The notes under the pieces: model-generated | What the model was told of the DNA's origin: nothing | What the model saw: the letters and a program-made list of their open reading frames with translations, nothing else | The model's database searches: none | Assembly (NCBI GenBank): GCA_949316235.1 | Contig: OX438751.1 | Span: forward strand, 9,324,413 to 9,388,412 | Direction: 5' to 3' | Origin: Oegoconia quadripuncta | Taxonomy: Eukaryota; Arthropoda; Insecta; Lepidoptera; Autostichidae | DNA: 64,000 bases | Shown here: positions 1 to 11,440 of the stretch, one piece after another | Numbering within the stretch: position 1 is the stretch's first letter | Layout: each line of letters begins with the position of its first letter | Made by a program: the position numbers and the translations under genes

Positions 1-50
1 TAGCAGTTAGCGTTTCTAAACACTACACCAAGCAGATCGTGAAAACGATA
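1..50 (-). repeat. SINE C fragment (tRNA-like head), cut by window edge
   Basis: Read on the minus strand this gives a CTTGGTGTAGTGTTTAGA stretch. It matches the A-box side of the tRNA-like heads at 33.0 kb and 27.1 kb. The rest of the element lies outside the window. Confidence 0.5.
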
Positions 51-152
51 GCGTTTATATATAACGTTGGACCACGCAGCGGGGTTATTTTCCGTTTTGA
101 AATATTAATGTGGTTTCAGTATGAAAAGACCAAACTATCCGGAGATGGGTTT

Positions 153-350
153 TAATCTAATCCCTATAGCTGTGTACCCATTTATAGGAGTCTCCTGTAG
201 GTAATAATGATATGAACGGACTAAGTAATAAATCTTTTAGAATTGAACACAAATTGTTACATAACTTTTCAATTCCGTAAGAATAAAAACCGGCCAAGTG
301 CGTATTGGATCACGCGCAATAGCTTCCGTATAACCAGAATATATATAACA
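153..350 (+). repeat. Dispersed repeat R, copy 1
   Basis: This stretch aligns by eye with 20810-21010. Shared blocks are CTAATCCCTA, GTACCC(A/G)TTTATAGG, ATGATATGA, AATCTTTT and a GGCCAAGTGCG-type block followed by ATCACGC. A GGCCAAGTGCG...CGCGCA...TTCCGTA segment is a common motif of dispersed insect DNA-transposon-like repeats. The copies are well diverged, so the insertion is old. The class is not assigned. Confidence 0.5.
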
Positions 351-650
351 GCTTGTGTAGTTTCGGCACATCAAAAGAATAGAACCCATTTCTTCCCGTG
401 GGTGTCGTTAAAGGCGACTAAGGAATTTGCACCAAAAAACATCTACAGACTTGCACGTTTCAATGGCGACAGTCACTCAACCGTCCACGGTTACACCTGT
501 TGCCAAAAAAAGACCAGTCTACTGTCCAAAGCGCGCTACATTCGTGCGGTTCGAAACAAATCGTCCTATTATCTGTATTTGAAACTATTTGGGGGAAAAA
601 AATTCAGTGTGACCACTAATAAATTATCTAACGGCATATGTTCATAGAGG
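351..650 (+). other. Unassigned tract with a retroelement-like motif
   Basis: This tract lies downstream of repeat R. A 134-codon frame crosses it (243-647), but its translation has no family signature. At about 397-424 the sequence GTGGGTGTCGTTAAAGGCG resembles a motif I recall from lepidopteran retroelement-derived repeats. I treat it as a possible LINE relic, not a gene. Confidence 0.25.
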
Positions 651-1489
651 CTAATGTTCGGCTGTTCTCATATACAAGAAAATGTCTAAGTTCGTGCGTT
701 CAGTTATCTGTAGGGAACAGTGTTCTAATTTTATGTCGTAAGTAATATAATTTTATTACATATTTTTGGAGTTATTATATATCAAAATGATCGTGAGGAG
801 TAGTACTTCACGATTATGCATAATTATTACAGTTTGTAGCGATATTTCGAGTTTAAATTCAATATCAATTTTCATGGTTTTTTCATGTCTGAGTTATAGG
901 CAGTTTTACCGTCTTACTGATAATTTTACATTTTGCCAAACAAATAATTACAGTGAATATGAATTATATTTCATTATTCAGCATATTCATACACTTTTCT
1001 GGTAGAAATATATAGAATTTGATAAGGGATGCTATAAACTTGAACATGGTCCGCAGGTTTTCGTCCTTAAGCGCGTTGAAGGCCGTGTCAAAATTATGTT
1101 ACGATTTATTTTGCTACAAAAAATTAACTAAATACAGACATCTTGGTGTCATTACAGAGGAAAGTTAGACTAGATTAGATATAGAAGTTAGTAAATTTGT
1201 TATTATTCGCAATATTTTTCACTAAGAGCAGAGTTAGAGAAAAGTTGCAAATTTTTTTACCGATATCGTATGTTATACGCAGTTTTTAGTACTCTCGAAT
1301 AAGATTCTATATTCCGTTTTATATTATTTTAATCTGTAATCCTTCACTTATACGTACATTTTTTGCCGCTATAGCTGTTGTAATTTACCAGATATGAAGG
1401 CTAGTAAAAGTAAATTAATAAAAGTACCAGGCGCGCAGCACAATACTGTAGCGCGGACAGTTGACCGGAATTTGGCCGCGCGGGCCGGT
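651..1489. other. AT-rich single-copy sequence, no feature recognised
   Basis: No gene, RNA or repeat recognised. A short GC-rich patch at about 1430-1495 (GGCGCGCAGC, TGGCCGCGCGGGCCGG) stands out from the AT-rich surroundings and abuts a repeat T copy. Confidence 0.3.
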
Positions 1490-1605
1490 CGGTTGAGTGG
1501 ATCGGTTCACCCCCTGTCAATTTCTGCAAATTTTAAGGCGAACCTTGGATGTTGTTTCACGTTTAGCTTTTAATGTTTAGAGTAACCAAACGTTATTTTG
1601 GCACG
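1490..1605 (-). repeat. Dispersed repeat T, inverted fragment
   Basis: The reverse complement carries CTAAACATTAAAAG, GAAACAACAT, a GGTTCGCC block and GACAGGGGGTGAACC. The same blocks occur in the same order at 2035-2265 and 3125-3312. It is shorter and in opposite orientation to those two copies. Confidence 0.55.
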
Positions 1606-2034
1606 TTTCTGACCACCCATTTAAGTTAAAGGCCGTGACTTTATATAAGTATGTATGAAATATGAATTTCTTAATTTAGAGTTCCGACGTTCTAATAGAG
1701 TCTGTTACAGAGTGCAGCTTTGTATATTAGTGTATTACTTAACCCACTTACATCCCAAAAGGGAATACGTGATTTCGCGATAAGGAAACATAAAAGCGAT
1801 GGAATTGAAGAAAATGTCAGAGCATTATGAGTCGCATATCGGGCGCCACAATAAGTCACCCCCTTGCTTGTGTATGTATTCACGTAATAGAATGCATTTA
1901 TGAGACTAGATAACGGCGAACGCCTCCCTAATTTTTTCGAGAAACGAATGGTAGCGGTACAATTTGGAAGAATGAGGATTAAATATCCAAGCGTTCCGTT
2001 CGTTTTTCTGTGGTGCAACCTTGTAGATTCCTAC
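1606..2034. other. No gene recognised
   Basis: Single-copy sequence between two repeat T copies. Short overlapping frames exist on both strands, with no domain signature and no shared family. Confidence 0.25.
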
Positions 2035-2265
2035 CTTATTAGTACCTACCTACTTATTTATTTACATACATACATAACGTCACGACCTATATCCCAAATG
2101 GGGTGGTCAGAGATATCCCATATAAGAGTGTATGGGTGTTCCAAACATTAAAAGTTTAATGATTGAAACAACATCCACGGTTCACCTTATCAAATATACA
2201 GAAATGCACACGTGACAAGGGGTGAGCCCATCGCCGTTGAAACGTGCAAATGTTTTCTGATTGAA
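2035..2265 (+). repeat. Dispersed repeat T, copy 2
   Basis: Blocks in order: an AAATGGGGTGGTCAGAGATA segment, GGTGTTCCAAACATTAAAAG, TTGAAACAACATCCACGGTT, ACACGTGACA and GCCCATCGCCGTTG. All recur in the copy 1.1 kb downstream. No coding capacity is retained. It is probably the end region of an old retroelement, but the class is not established. Confidence 0.6.
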
Positions 2266-3124
2266 GGTCCCTTAATCGCGCTTAATCGGATATTATTTAA
2301 GTCTTGGTGAATTACTTCAGAATAAATGCCGTCCTAAAACAGACGTTTTCTTTAATTTTTATCGACTATTTACAACACGTTATATTATATAAACACTAGA
2401 GTAAAGCCCTAGTTTATTTTTTTTTACAATAGAAACCTAAGTTCTTAGCTATGTTTGAAGAAATACCGTTTCGAAGATAATTGACTTTAACATGGTTGAT
2501 ATTTTGGATGATATCTTTCGGAGGTTTTCTAAATTTCCAGTTTTTTTTGTTTTTGTACACATGAAAATGGGGTAAGCCGTGTCGAAGATTAGCTTTTAAA
2601 ATAGTTGGTTGATAAATTTGGATTGTAGTCTACCGGTTTTTTTTTTCTAAATTTTACATTTATCATTTATTTTGTATTATAAATAACCATAACTCGTGAT
2701 CAGGATCTTTAACAGCTACACCAAATCGTCAATACAAACTGATAGGATAACAAAACTTTCGAAATTACTTACAATGTTAGTTGGAAACATTATTACCATA
2801 ACTTACAAAAGCGACGAACAGCTGTTACTGACAAGAGCTACGAAACGCTGAAATTTTTATTTAAAAAAAAAAATTATATTTATTCTGTTGCGATACCTAA
2901 TAAACCCCTTCGGCTTAGTACTTCCATCCCGACTATTATATAAAGAGTTTTAAATCTAGAATTTTCTCTTTATTGCAAGCACGACACGAGCAAAGAATAC
3001 TAACTACATAAAGGAACGAAGCTCACCTCCACCGGCTTACGTCACGGGCATTTAAGGGGTATGCATAGCCATGGGCGGTGTGCACTTAGTAGTGTGAGTA
3101 ATTAAATCTATTTGCTAATATGGA
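2266..3124. other. AT-rich single-copy sequence
   Basis: Homopolymer-rich AT sequence with T and A runs around 2417, 2638 and 2860. No feature recognised. Confidence 0.3.
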
Positions 3125-3312
3125 GTGCCGGGGAGATACAAACATACATATATACTCAATGGGGTAGACGAAGATATCGCGAACAGCGTTTGGGTGTTCT
3201 AAACATTAAAAGTTTGTTATTGAAACAACATGCACGGTTCACCTGTCGAAATATATACAGAAATACACACGTGACAGAGGGTAAGCCTATCGCCGTAACG
3301 TTTGCAAATCTA
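3125..3312 (+). repeat. Dispersed repeat T, copy 3
   Basis: Direct-orientation relative of 2035-2265, sharing GGTGTTCTAAACATTAAAAG, GAAACAACATGCACGGTTCA, ACACACGTGACA and GCCTATCGCCGT. Clear divergence in spacing and bases indicates an old duplication or independent insertion. Confidence 0.6.
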
Positions 3313-3361
3313 CGAGATGTTTTAGATGTTTTTTAGCACTGGGTATACTTATTAGTTTTAA

Positions 3362-3624
3362 CCGCCTCTGTGGCTCAATGTAAACAACATAAGTTTTACA
3401 ACCGGAAGTCACGGGTTCCATCCCCAGCTGACCACATGTTTAGTACTCGGTGTGATCGGTAGACGGTCATTTTCTTAAATATACGCCTGGCTAGATGCCA
3501 CTTCTTATCTAAGTCTACCGCCAATGTTGATAGCAATGCTGTATTCCTGCTGTTTGAGGCAAGACAGCCAGTACCCCAAATAAGTTGAAGCTTCGGCGTT
3601 ACTTTTACTTAACATCAGGTTTCA
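3362..3624 (+). repeat. SINE A (tRNA-derived), diverged copy
   Basis: It has a tRNA-like head with A-box region TGGCTCAATG and a B-box-like GGGTTCCATCCCCAGC. The body then carries the family blocks GTACTCGGTGTGAT, CGCCTGGCTAG, TTATCTAAGTCTACCGCC and GATAGCAATGCTG. It ends near ACTTAACATCAGG and lacks the usual GTTGTGCATAAAA tail. The substituted B box suggests an old, inactive copy. Confidence 0.8.
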
Positions 3625-5333
3625 ACATTGAAATTACCTATTTTAACATTTACAGCAACATCATCCGAAGGAAAAATTTCCCATTTCCTTATGAGCTATA
3701 AATAATCTGCACATACTTCGTGAGTGTTTATGGCTTTATATTTCCCCTAAGCTATGATTTCTGTGGAGTCATCAAATACGTCAGGAAGTGCGTGACCACA
3801 ATATTTGCTTTGCTCAAACTTGCCCCATTAATACTGTTTACCATTCAAAAGCCGGGAATTGGATAAGTTAAACGCGTTTAACATTAGCCGATACTGCAGC
3901 AGCGGCTCGACCCATTTACCGATACAACATGGAAACCGAAACTTCCTACTAAGGAATAGTATCACGCAATTACATCCATGTACTGGAGCGAATAGCGCGG
4001 CCTACCTTCCGGACCGTTGTGTTAAGTTAGGCTAGATACCAGCACTGCAACGCAACGCGGTGTTGTCACCGCCTGTGTTTTAATAGTTTGTAATACTAAT
4101 AGGTAGGTATAAGTACAGTCACTGTAAGTATATGTATATAAATAAGTATACAGGGCAATATGACATAATCCTGGCCATTTAAGACCATCCGATTACAATG
4201 ATAGTCTATAGAAGAGGGTTATTTGAAAGAACTGTGGTTGATATAGCTTGAATATGCATGTTGCTACCATTAATCATATAGAACAGCCCTCTATGAATAA
4301 CTATGATGCCGACTGTACCTTATAATTTACTACCTAGAATAAGCGAGAATATTCCAATCAGCTACAGCTTCAGTAATAACCGTTATTTGATGCATCTCTG
4401 ATCCTGTGGTATCGACACATATGTAACTCAATTAGTGTCAACAGATGGCGCTGTTTTGATTTATTATAACAAAAACAAAAACATGGTGTCAAATAAAAAA
4501 CTTTTTCTTCCAAAAAATTTAACATTTTTTTTAAAGCACTATGGGTCAGAGCTTAACCTCAATCATACCTTATTTTAAGGGTAGATTAGACCAAAGGTAA
4601 ATCTATGTAATGACAAGTATCAAGAACAAAATTATGTGGAGTTTTTTGCAAAATCATTCTAAAAAGTTATTAATTATATTCAAACCAAAATATTGAATGT
4701 AATGGATATAAAATAAAGACCACACAAAATGAACTTTATTCATTTAATAAAGACGTCTTCTCGTAATATTAATAATAAATATTTTGCTTTGTCGTACTGA
4801 TGGTGTAGATTATCAGTGAAAGTGCTCATCACAACCAAAGTTTCCAAATCCGACGCCCTGTGTGCCTTTGAACAAACTTTCAGTTTTACAGAGTTTAAAT
4901 CGCTCATTGAACAAAATCGTATTACAAGTTTCAAAGGCTATATTTTTTTGTATCTTCGGATTCGTCGCAATTTAACTCGGAAAAACAACTCTAGGGTCAG
5001 ACACGCAAATGTTAAGCGTGTATTTTACGATAAGGGCTCTCCTTGAAAGATTGAATAATTGGTTAAAGGCTTGATACGATCTTTGTATTGGCCGAAGGTT
5101 TTGATGTGATGGTGCGCTCACGCAACTTGCGTTTATAAGATACTCAGATATAGTAGAGTTAGTTCTTTCAGATATAGTAGAATTATTTTAAAAGAATTGT
5201 AATAGAAAATGAGAATCTGCAATTGGGATAACTTTGGTTTATAGATTTTGTGTAATAGTTTTCATAATGATGTTGTTGATTCTGTATTATCTAAAAATAA
5301 ATAAATTCTCTAAAGTTTACCAACGTATACTTT
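3625..5333. other. Single-copy tract, no gene recognised
   Basis: Mostly AT-rich. The part at about 3850-4080 is compositionally more balanced (for example GGCCTACCTTCCGGACCG and CAACGCGGTGTTGTCACCGC) and could be a conserved non-coding element, but this cannot be tested here. Two overlapping frames at 4740-5046 have no recognisable product. Confidence 0.25.
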
Positions 5334-5397
5334 AGTCAAACATGTTTTTTCTCATAGCATACTCAATACTATGCTATGAGAAAAAACATGTTTGACT
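5334..5397. repeat. Perfect 28-bp hairpin with 8-nt loop
   Basis: The left arm (5334-5361) and right arm (5370-5397) are perfect reverse complements, starting AGTCAAACATG and ending CATGTTTGACT. The loop is CTCAATAC. No flanking TIR-element signature or target duplication is evident. It could be a template-switch inverted duplication, a tiny foldback element, or a small-RNA hairpin. Confidence 0.85.
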
Positions 5398-6170
5398 CAT
5401 ATTTGATTCGAGTTTAAAGTAGATATTCATTGAGGTTGTTAACAATTAGACTTCAGGAACAGAACTCATTTCTAAAGACGTTTTGAAGACTGCATTTGGA
5501 ACATTGACAATTTCTTAAACATAATGGAGATGACAAGTTATTTTCTAATCTGCCTTCGGCATTTTGTTCTGCATCGGTTTTTAAACTGACTTTGTGAATG
5601 GAGGAATTATACGAATTGCCGACGACAACGACGTTCGAGTTTCGCATAAATTGAAAGCATCCTTCAAACAAGAATGACTTTTTCACTGGTAAACATTGAG
5701 ACCTTTTAAATTATTATTCAACCCAAAGTCCACATTATGTAGAATTACAGCAGGTCGAGTAATTTTCCTTGAGGTGGGAGCGGGTTTATCGGTTCCATCG
5801 GGCTCGCTATTCATCACCAGACGTCTGGATGATCGATTGTCCAACGCCATTACACCGCCGAAGCCGCCGAGCGACCCCTGCTTTTTGTAACAATCAATTT
5901 CATCAAAATGAAGATTGAAACCACTTTTCAAAAGATTTTTTTATAAACAGGTACATATATTTTAGAGTTGTTGACGTTTTGGGTTTATGTATCAGTAAAT
6001 AAAATAATGAATCTGATTGAATTAAGAAAATGGAAAAGCGCAGATTTTATAATGGTTTATCTAATTACATTTTTGGTACACGTTTACAAAGTACAAGTAA
6101 TATATGTATTTTCTATCGTATTTATACTCTGGATATAAGTATCTTGCTATATAGGTATAGAAAGTATATA
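5398..6170. other. No gene recognised
   Basis: Overlapping short frames lie on both strands between 5453 and 5931. One contains a balanced-composition stretch (5740-5890) with CCGCCGAAGCCGCC. No domain is recognisable and the frames shadow each other. Confidence 0.25.
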
Positions 6171-6985
6171 CAGGGCGTCCCAAAGTTATGGGACATGAAG
6201 GGGAAGTACCTTAAATATCGTAGATAGTGAATTTTGCTCAAAGAAGACTTTATGTTATTTTTAAAAGTTAGTAATTCTGCATTCATAGATTTTCTAAAAA
6301 TTATTTGCTTCGGCTGGGAATCGAACCGACTCAAATGTGAAAAAAAAAACACCCTACTTTTATGATGCCAATCGAAAGAATAGCTAAAAAATAATAACTC
6401 TGCCTAAGTAACATAGTATTTTAAAAGAAAGGAACAACGTGAAATTAATCATTTTAATCAAATAAAAAACATACATGAAACTGCCGTAGTCAATTAAGTA
6501 GGTATTTTTTTGTAAATTAATTAATTAAATGCTCAAAATGTGATCCCTCTTGTTTTACGCAAATCGCCAATCTTTTAATGAGCCCGCTGCCTGTTGATTT
6601 TATGAAGTGGGTACTTATTTACGAATAATCAATGCTATCTTTGGAATGATAATATCGCTACTTTTCGAACGTCGTCGGCAATAAATAACTTTCTTGAAAT
6701 TTGACTCAATCATTTTATGTTGTTCCTTTCTTTTAAAATACTATGTTACTTAGGCAGAGTTATTATTTTTTAGCTATTCTTTCGATTGGCATCATAAAAG
6801 TAGGGTGTTTTTTTTTCACATTTAAGTCGGTTCGATTCCCAGCCGAAGCAAGTAATTTTTAGAAAATCTATGAATGCAGAATTACTAACTTTTAAAAATA
6901 ACATAAAGTCTTCTTTGAGCAAAATTCACTATCTACAATATTTAAGGTACTTCCCCTTCATGTCCCATAACTTTGGGACGCCCTG
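6171..6985 (-). mobile_element. Tc1/mariner-superfamily element with long TIRs, copy 1 (non-autonomous)
   Basis: The element is 815 bp and flanked by TA on both sides. Its ends are CAGGGCGTCCCAAAG and the reverse complement. The TIR arms run about 267 bp each and meet a short unique middle. Compared with copy 3 it lies on the minus strand: the middle carries the reverse complement of the transposase 5' start and 3' end but lacks the catalytic region. Copy 2 at 31.3 kb shares nearly the same internal deletion, so both come from one internally deleted master. Arms differ at three diagnostic sites as in copy 3. The high similarity between copies suggests recent activity. Confidence 0.92.
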
Positions 6986-7729
6986 TATATATATGTAAGT
7001 GTTGCGTGAATTGCTTAGCTAGACGGGTATCGTAAAGGGCACGCCGCACATTCGGACGGCGCGTTTTGCAATTCTAATTGCGCGCCCTATCTGCCGCGGC
7101 TCTCTATAAATCGCGCCTACGACGGACACGCGACCTCCACGGATAATTAAACCGCTAATACCCCTAATGCTACACAGATATGAATTCTGCTTAAATTCCC
7201 GTTAAATAGATAACAAAAACGGAATAATACCAACGAGGTTAATAGGTACTGCAACATGTTATTCTATAGAGGTATAGGCCTTCCAACCAATATATTTCTT
7301 ATTCTCCTTTCTGTATTCTTTTAGGCATTTTAGTGGTAAGATTTTGTTCCTCTTTGTAACCTAGATTATGCTAAGTAGTTTCGATTTATGCAAAAGAAAA
7401 TTAATAAATAATACCCAAAATTTTATATGCATCAAATAACGATATACATTAACAACAACTCTTGGACGTAACGTACATACACGTACCTACTTACTCTACC
7501 ATTTCATAAAAAATCTCGAAAATTTAGACTGACAGCCTACTTTTTCAGAAATTTCGGAAAGGCGAAAAACGATATGTGTATCGTTTGTATTTCCCTTTGT
7601 TGCACTATAAACCGATTCGAATTGTATATCAAACACTTTTCATGATAGGTCTGCGGTCGTTCTATCATGTCGGTAGTTAAATTAAAATATGAAATGTAAT
7701 TATTTCGCAACTACATAATTTATAATTCA
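6986..7729. other. Single-copy tract with a GC-rich patch
   Basis: From about 7015 to 7145 the sequence is unusually GC and CpG rich (GGCACGCCGCACATTCGGAC, GCGCGCCCTATCTGCCGCGG) and contains TCTATAAATCGCGCC, a possible TATA-like motif. No open frame of note follows on either strand. It could be a promoter-like or conserved patch or an old element. The rest is AT-rich. Confidence 0.25.
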
Positions 7730-7945
7730 CTAGCTTTCCGCCCGCGGCTTCGCCTGCGTTAGATTAACTATATCGTGGATATGGTTAATTCGTTTATCCT
7801 ACGCGAACTAAAAATATCGTTTGTTTTAATGCAGGGCACGTTCCACCTACTTACCAAATTTCATCCAAATCCGTTCATCCGTTTCGCCGTGATTGAGCAA
7901 CAAACAAACATCCGAACTTTCGCATTTATAATAATAGTTGATTAG
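7730..7945 (+). repeat. CTAG element D, copy 1 (Helitron- or RTE-like)
   Basis: It starts CTAGCTTTCCGCCCGCGGCT and continues with the block TTTCATCCAAATCCGTTCAT. It ends with CGTGATTGAGCAACAAACAA and TTTCGCATTTATAATAATAG. There are no TIRs and no clear target duplication, which fits a non-autonomous Helitron such as lepidopteran Lep1-type elements, or an RTE-derived end. The class is inferred from memory of similar repeats. Confidence 0.75.
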
Positions 7946-8093
7946 ATTTTTGTTGATTGTGTTAATTCGCAGAATGTTATTTATATTATACAATGTGTAT
8001 CTTATGTAATGAACATAAACTTATAAAAATAAGTAGGTAACTGACAAAAACTTTTCAGCGCCATCTCCCAAACTCTGTTACATTGTAACTATA

Positions 8094-8689
8094 ATGCTAG
8101 TACTTCACGCGAGGCGATTCACACACGACGAGGCGGTCGGGCGAGGCACTCGGCGAGTGATGTTGAAGCGAGTGGTAGACGCTACAACTCAGTTGTCGCC
8201 GAACCGTCGAAGATGCAGGTTGTGTTGCTGCAACAGCTTTATACGCGCCAGCTCATTACAATTATGTGGGTACCGTAAATCTTGGAAGAAAAGGCGATGG
8301 TGAATGCTTACTGTACACAAAAATAAAACCGTGGAAAGTACCTAATGTACATTTGTTGTATTTTATTTTGTAGTTGTATAAGTAGAAATAAATAAATAGG
8401 TAGATAGCTACTATGTAACAGGTCTTTGTTTGTTTTTTAGACCACTCAAGTCTGCCATTTTTTTCAAGTCCTTACTCAAATTTCACTCTGAGTACACGCG
8501 AGCTTGGCGAACATGTAGAAGGGCCGCTTGCGCTCGCCACTCGCCACTTTGATCTTTTCCCAAAATACCGACGGCGAGGCGAGCGGCGACGAGGCGAGGC
8601 GAGCGCATACGAGTCGACCCGAGCGGACCCTCTTCACGCTCACGCTCGCCGTCGCTCGACTTCACTCGCCGAGCGTGAAGTGCTAGTAT
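8094..8689. mobile_element. GC-rich element with imperfect TIRs
   Basis: The left end ATGCTAGTACTTCACGC and the reverse complement of the right end, ATACTAGCACTTCACGC, match at 15 of 17 positions. They continue into GCGAGGCGA versus GCTCGGCGA. Both subterminal regions are packed with GCGAG/CGAGC-type motifs, in sharp contrast to the AT-rich middle and flanks. Subterminal short motifs are typical of hAT- or P-like elements, but no transposase or certain target duplication is visible. Short frames inside have low-complexity translations and are not genes. Confidence 0.6.
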
Positions 8690-11150
8690 GACAGATAGGA
8701 TTGTCTTGCCCAGAAACTATAAGTAATATCTCATTTCTCTGTCCCCTAAATCTTTGTTAAGAAAGCAAACTATAAAAAGCTTTTGGGAAACTTACAAAAC
8801 TTTATGAGTTATCGTCTCTATAGGCGTTCCGACAAGATAATAATCGTATTTAAGGAAGAGAGGTACTTTAAAAAGTACCCTAGAATCAAGAATTCTGTTG
8901 TATAAACAAGATTTAAATATTATACTGTATCTTACATTTATTTATTTTTCTCCACTTTAATTCTCCAATAACTCCAAATTTAATTGACTCCTTGTTACAT
9001 CTCTGTACGCGAATGCCCCCAATCTGACCCTGGCTCCTCACTGACTGCTGTTTCCGGGTACAATTCCGAGGGAACACGCAAACCTAGAGCATTACAAAGG
9101 GTGTTAATTTAGTTGCGATGAAAAACCTTGACTTAAATTTTATTACCCCAAAACGTGCAAATTACCATTTCATTTACTGTCATAAAGTTTTTTGCTCCCG
9201 CCAAATTACTTCGATATAGTGCACTAGGCTTTAAAACTATGTTTGGCATATTATCAGCAAAATGTATTATTATGGTACGTTAGTCGGTAACGGGTATCCG
9301 AAGGAGGTTTTATGTATCGTGAGTACAAATATAAATGTATACCTACTTTGCAATTTTAAAAATCTTTATTTCTACAAAAAAAAATCTGAGCCCATAGACT
9401 TCTATAACAGGCGAGGGGCATCTGTCAACACATCAGCACTTGGAGCATGATAGGTGTGATAAAAGTTTATGCCACGCGAGATAATATTTGTCCTGATCAT
9501 TCGTTTGGACGAAATATACAACTATCCCGTTCCCACGTCGCGTCGCGACAAACGCTGTCTTGCTACGCAGGCAGGATAGAATAGCTGGCCAAAGCTTCGC
9601 ATCAGTTATTGGCTAGTTCTTATACGTTGGCTATGTCAAGGGCATGTATAGACCAATCGAAAAGCAGTACCGCGCCTCCCTCATACTTCTGATAGTTGGC
9701 AGATTTAATTCGGTATGGTAAATGAAACATTATAGGCGTCTATGGGCATTGTGTGGTTGATGTTCACCGCCAATCACGAAAGGACGACGACTCGTATGCG
9801 TTATCAATTGTCATATTTTAAAACGTACGCCTCGCCACCGCCGCCGGGCGCCCATCACAACTATTTGCTGGTATTTATGACATTTAATATCACATTTGAC
9901 CCCATTGAGCCACTGAAAATCTCACTTACAAGAAGGGTACCTACACTGTGACCCAAATACAACCTGCCTCACTTTCACGACACATTCAGGATGAAAGACA
10001 CATACGACCGTTACGTGGACACCCTCTGCGAGTAAGCCGTGCTTACCCTGCGACCCAAGCCATGTCGATCACTTCCTGGGCAACCGAGTCGTTCAAACCT
10101 GAAACAAGCTGTCAGAAGATGTAGTCTGCGCACAATCGGTGAATTCGTTCAAAATTGTTTGTATATTTTTTTTTTCAATTAATGTTGACTCCAATGACTG
10201 AATAACAATGTAAATGCAATGAACTCTTATAATGTTGTGACAAAGACATACCAGCATAATACAGCTCGTCTATAATAATATAATAAGATAAAGATGAGAT
10301 AATTTATTAAAACAATAGCAATGACATTTTCTCTTGAACAGAAGCGCATATCACACTTAGGGATAAGTAAGTCGTTATTTATACCTATCAAAACGGAAGC
10401 GTTGGCCCCTTGGGTCACAAACTAGGTGTAAACCTGTGCCCTGGGAGTCAGTGTTCCTCCGCACAAACTTTTCTCTCATCTCACAGCTTAATAGGTATGC
10501 AGTAATAATTGTATCAGAAAGTAAACACTTTTGCCCTTAGCGTGTATTAAAAGAAATATCTAAAACAAATATCTTCCAAATTCTAAATAACTATTTATCT
10601 TGCACATAGTATGTATGGAAGTATATATATATAAATATAATTTATAAGAATAATAATAACATTACCTTCATATAATAGCTTATTCAGACGGATGTCAACG
10701 CCGACGCCGCGAGAGAGTAAAATCTTTTTCTTTTATTTCTAGATTCTTCAGTAATTCTCTCTAGTGCGAATGCCAACGCTGGCTGTGTGACTATCGCTGA
10801 CGGAAACGCGAGGATAACGCGCTTGCGGCAGTTACATGCGGCAGCTGCGGCGGTGCGTTGAATGGTTTTGAGCTTTTTCATACTAATGCATGGGTGCCTC
10901 AATGTGTATTCAGTCACTAAAAAAATAACAATAACGTACATGTTTTAACTGTTTATAATATAGTGGTACCGAACAAACTCGAACCCGCTACCGGGTTAAT
11001 ATGTGTGAGAACAAACTCGCGAAAAAACCTAACTTGATATCCGATTGGAAATAATTTTTCGTAAACTAAGTTATGTGAAATAAGTAATGTTTGTTTGTAT
11101 TTAGGGTAGTGACTAAACGATGTTCTATCTAAATAAATATAAATATGTGC
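8690..11150. other. Single-copy tract, no gene recognised
   Basis: No repeat family or gene recognised. A CpG-rich patch at about 10690-10860 (CGACGCCGCGAGAG, GATAACGCGCTTGCGGCAGT) lies in an AT-rich context. The short frames on either strand show no domain. Confidence 0.25.
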
Positions 11151-11440
11151 TATGATATTGCGGCAAGAAGTTATCGATGACGGTGTGATTTATCCACCTA
11201 TCACCGGAAGCTCGAGCGCCGCATATATCAATCACTCTGGCTCACATCAATCAACTGGCGTGTCTATGCACTATGATACGATGCCACGATGCCAGCTCTT
11301 TGACATGCACAATTACCTACGCTTATATCTCGCCTTTTACCATCTTTTGTCGCCAGTTTTTCCGACGGTACACTGTTCAGGGGCATACCGCGAACATGCA
11401 ATAGTAAGCTATTTTGCATAGAAATGGAACGCCTACGGCA
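11151..11440. other. Balanced-composition single-copy block
   Basis: This block has mixed composition and an open frame of 89 codons (11152-11421) starting at an internal position. The translation is not a recognised family. It could be a conserved non-coding block or an orphan exon; neither can be shown. Confidence 0.2.

Noticed and set aside
243..647. 134-codon frame as a gene
   Set aside because: It lies in a repeat R copy and a retroelement-like tract, and the translation shows no family pattern.
8483..8665. 60-codon frame rich in Glu/Arg
   Set aside because: It is a reading of the GCGAG-rich subterminal repeats of the TIR structure at 8.1-8.7 kb.
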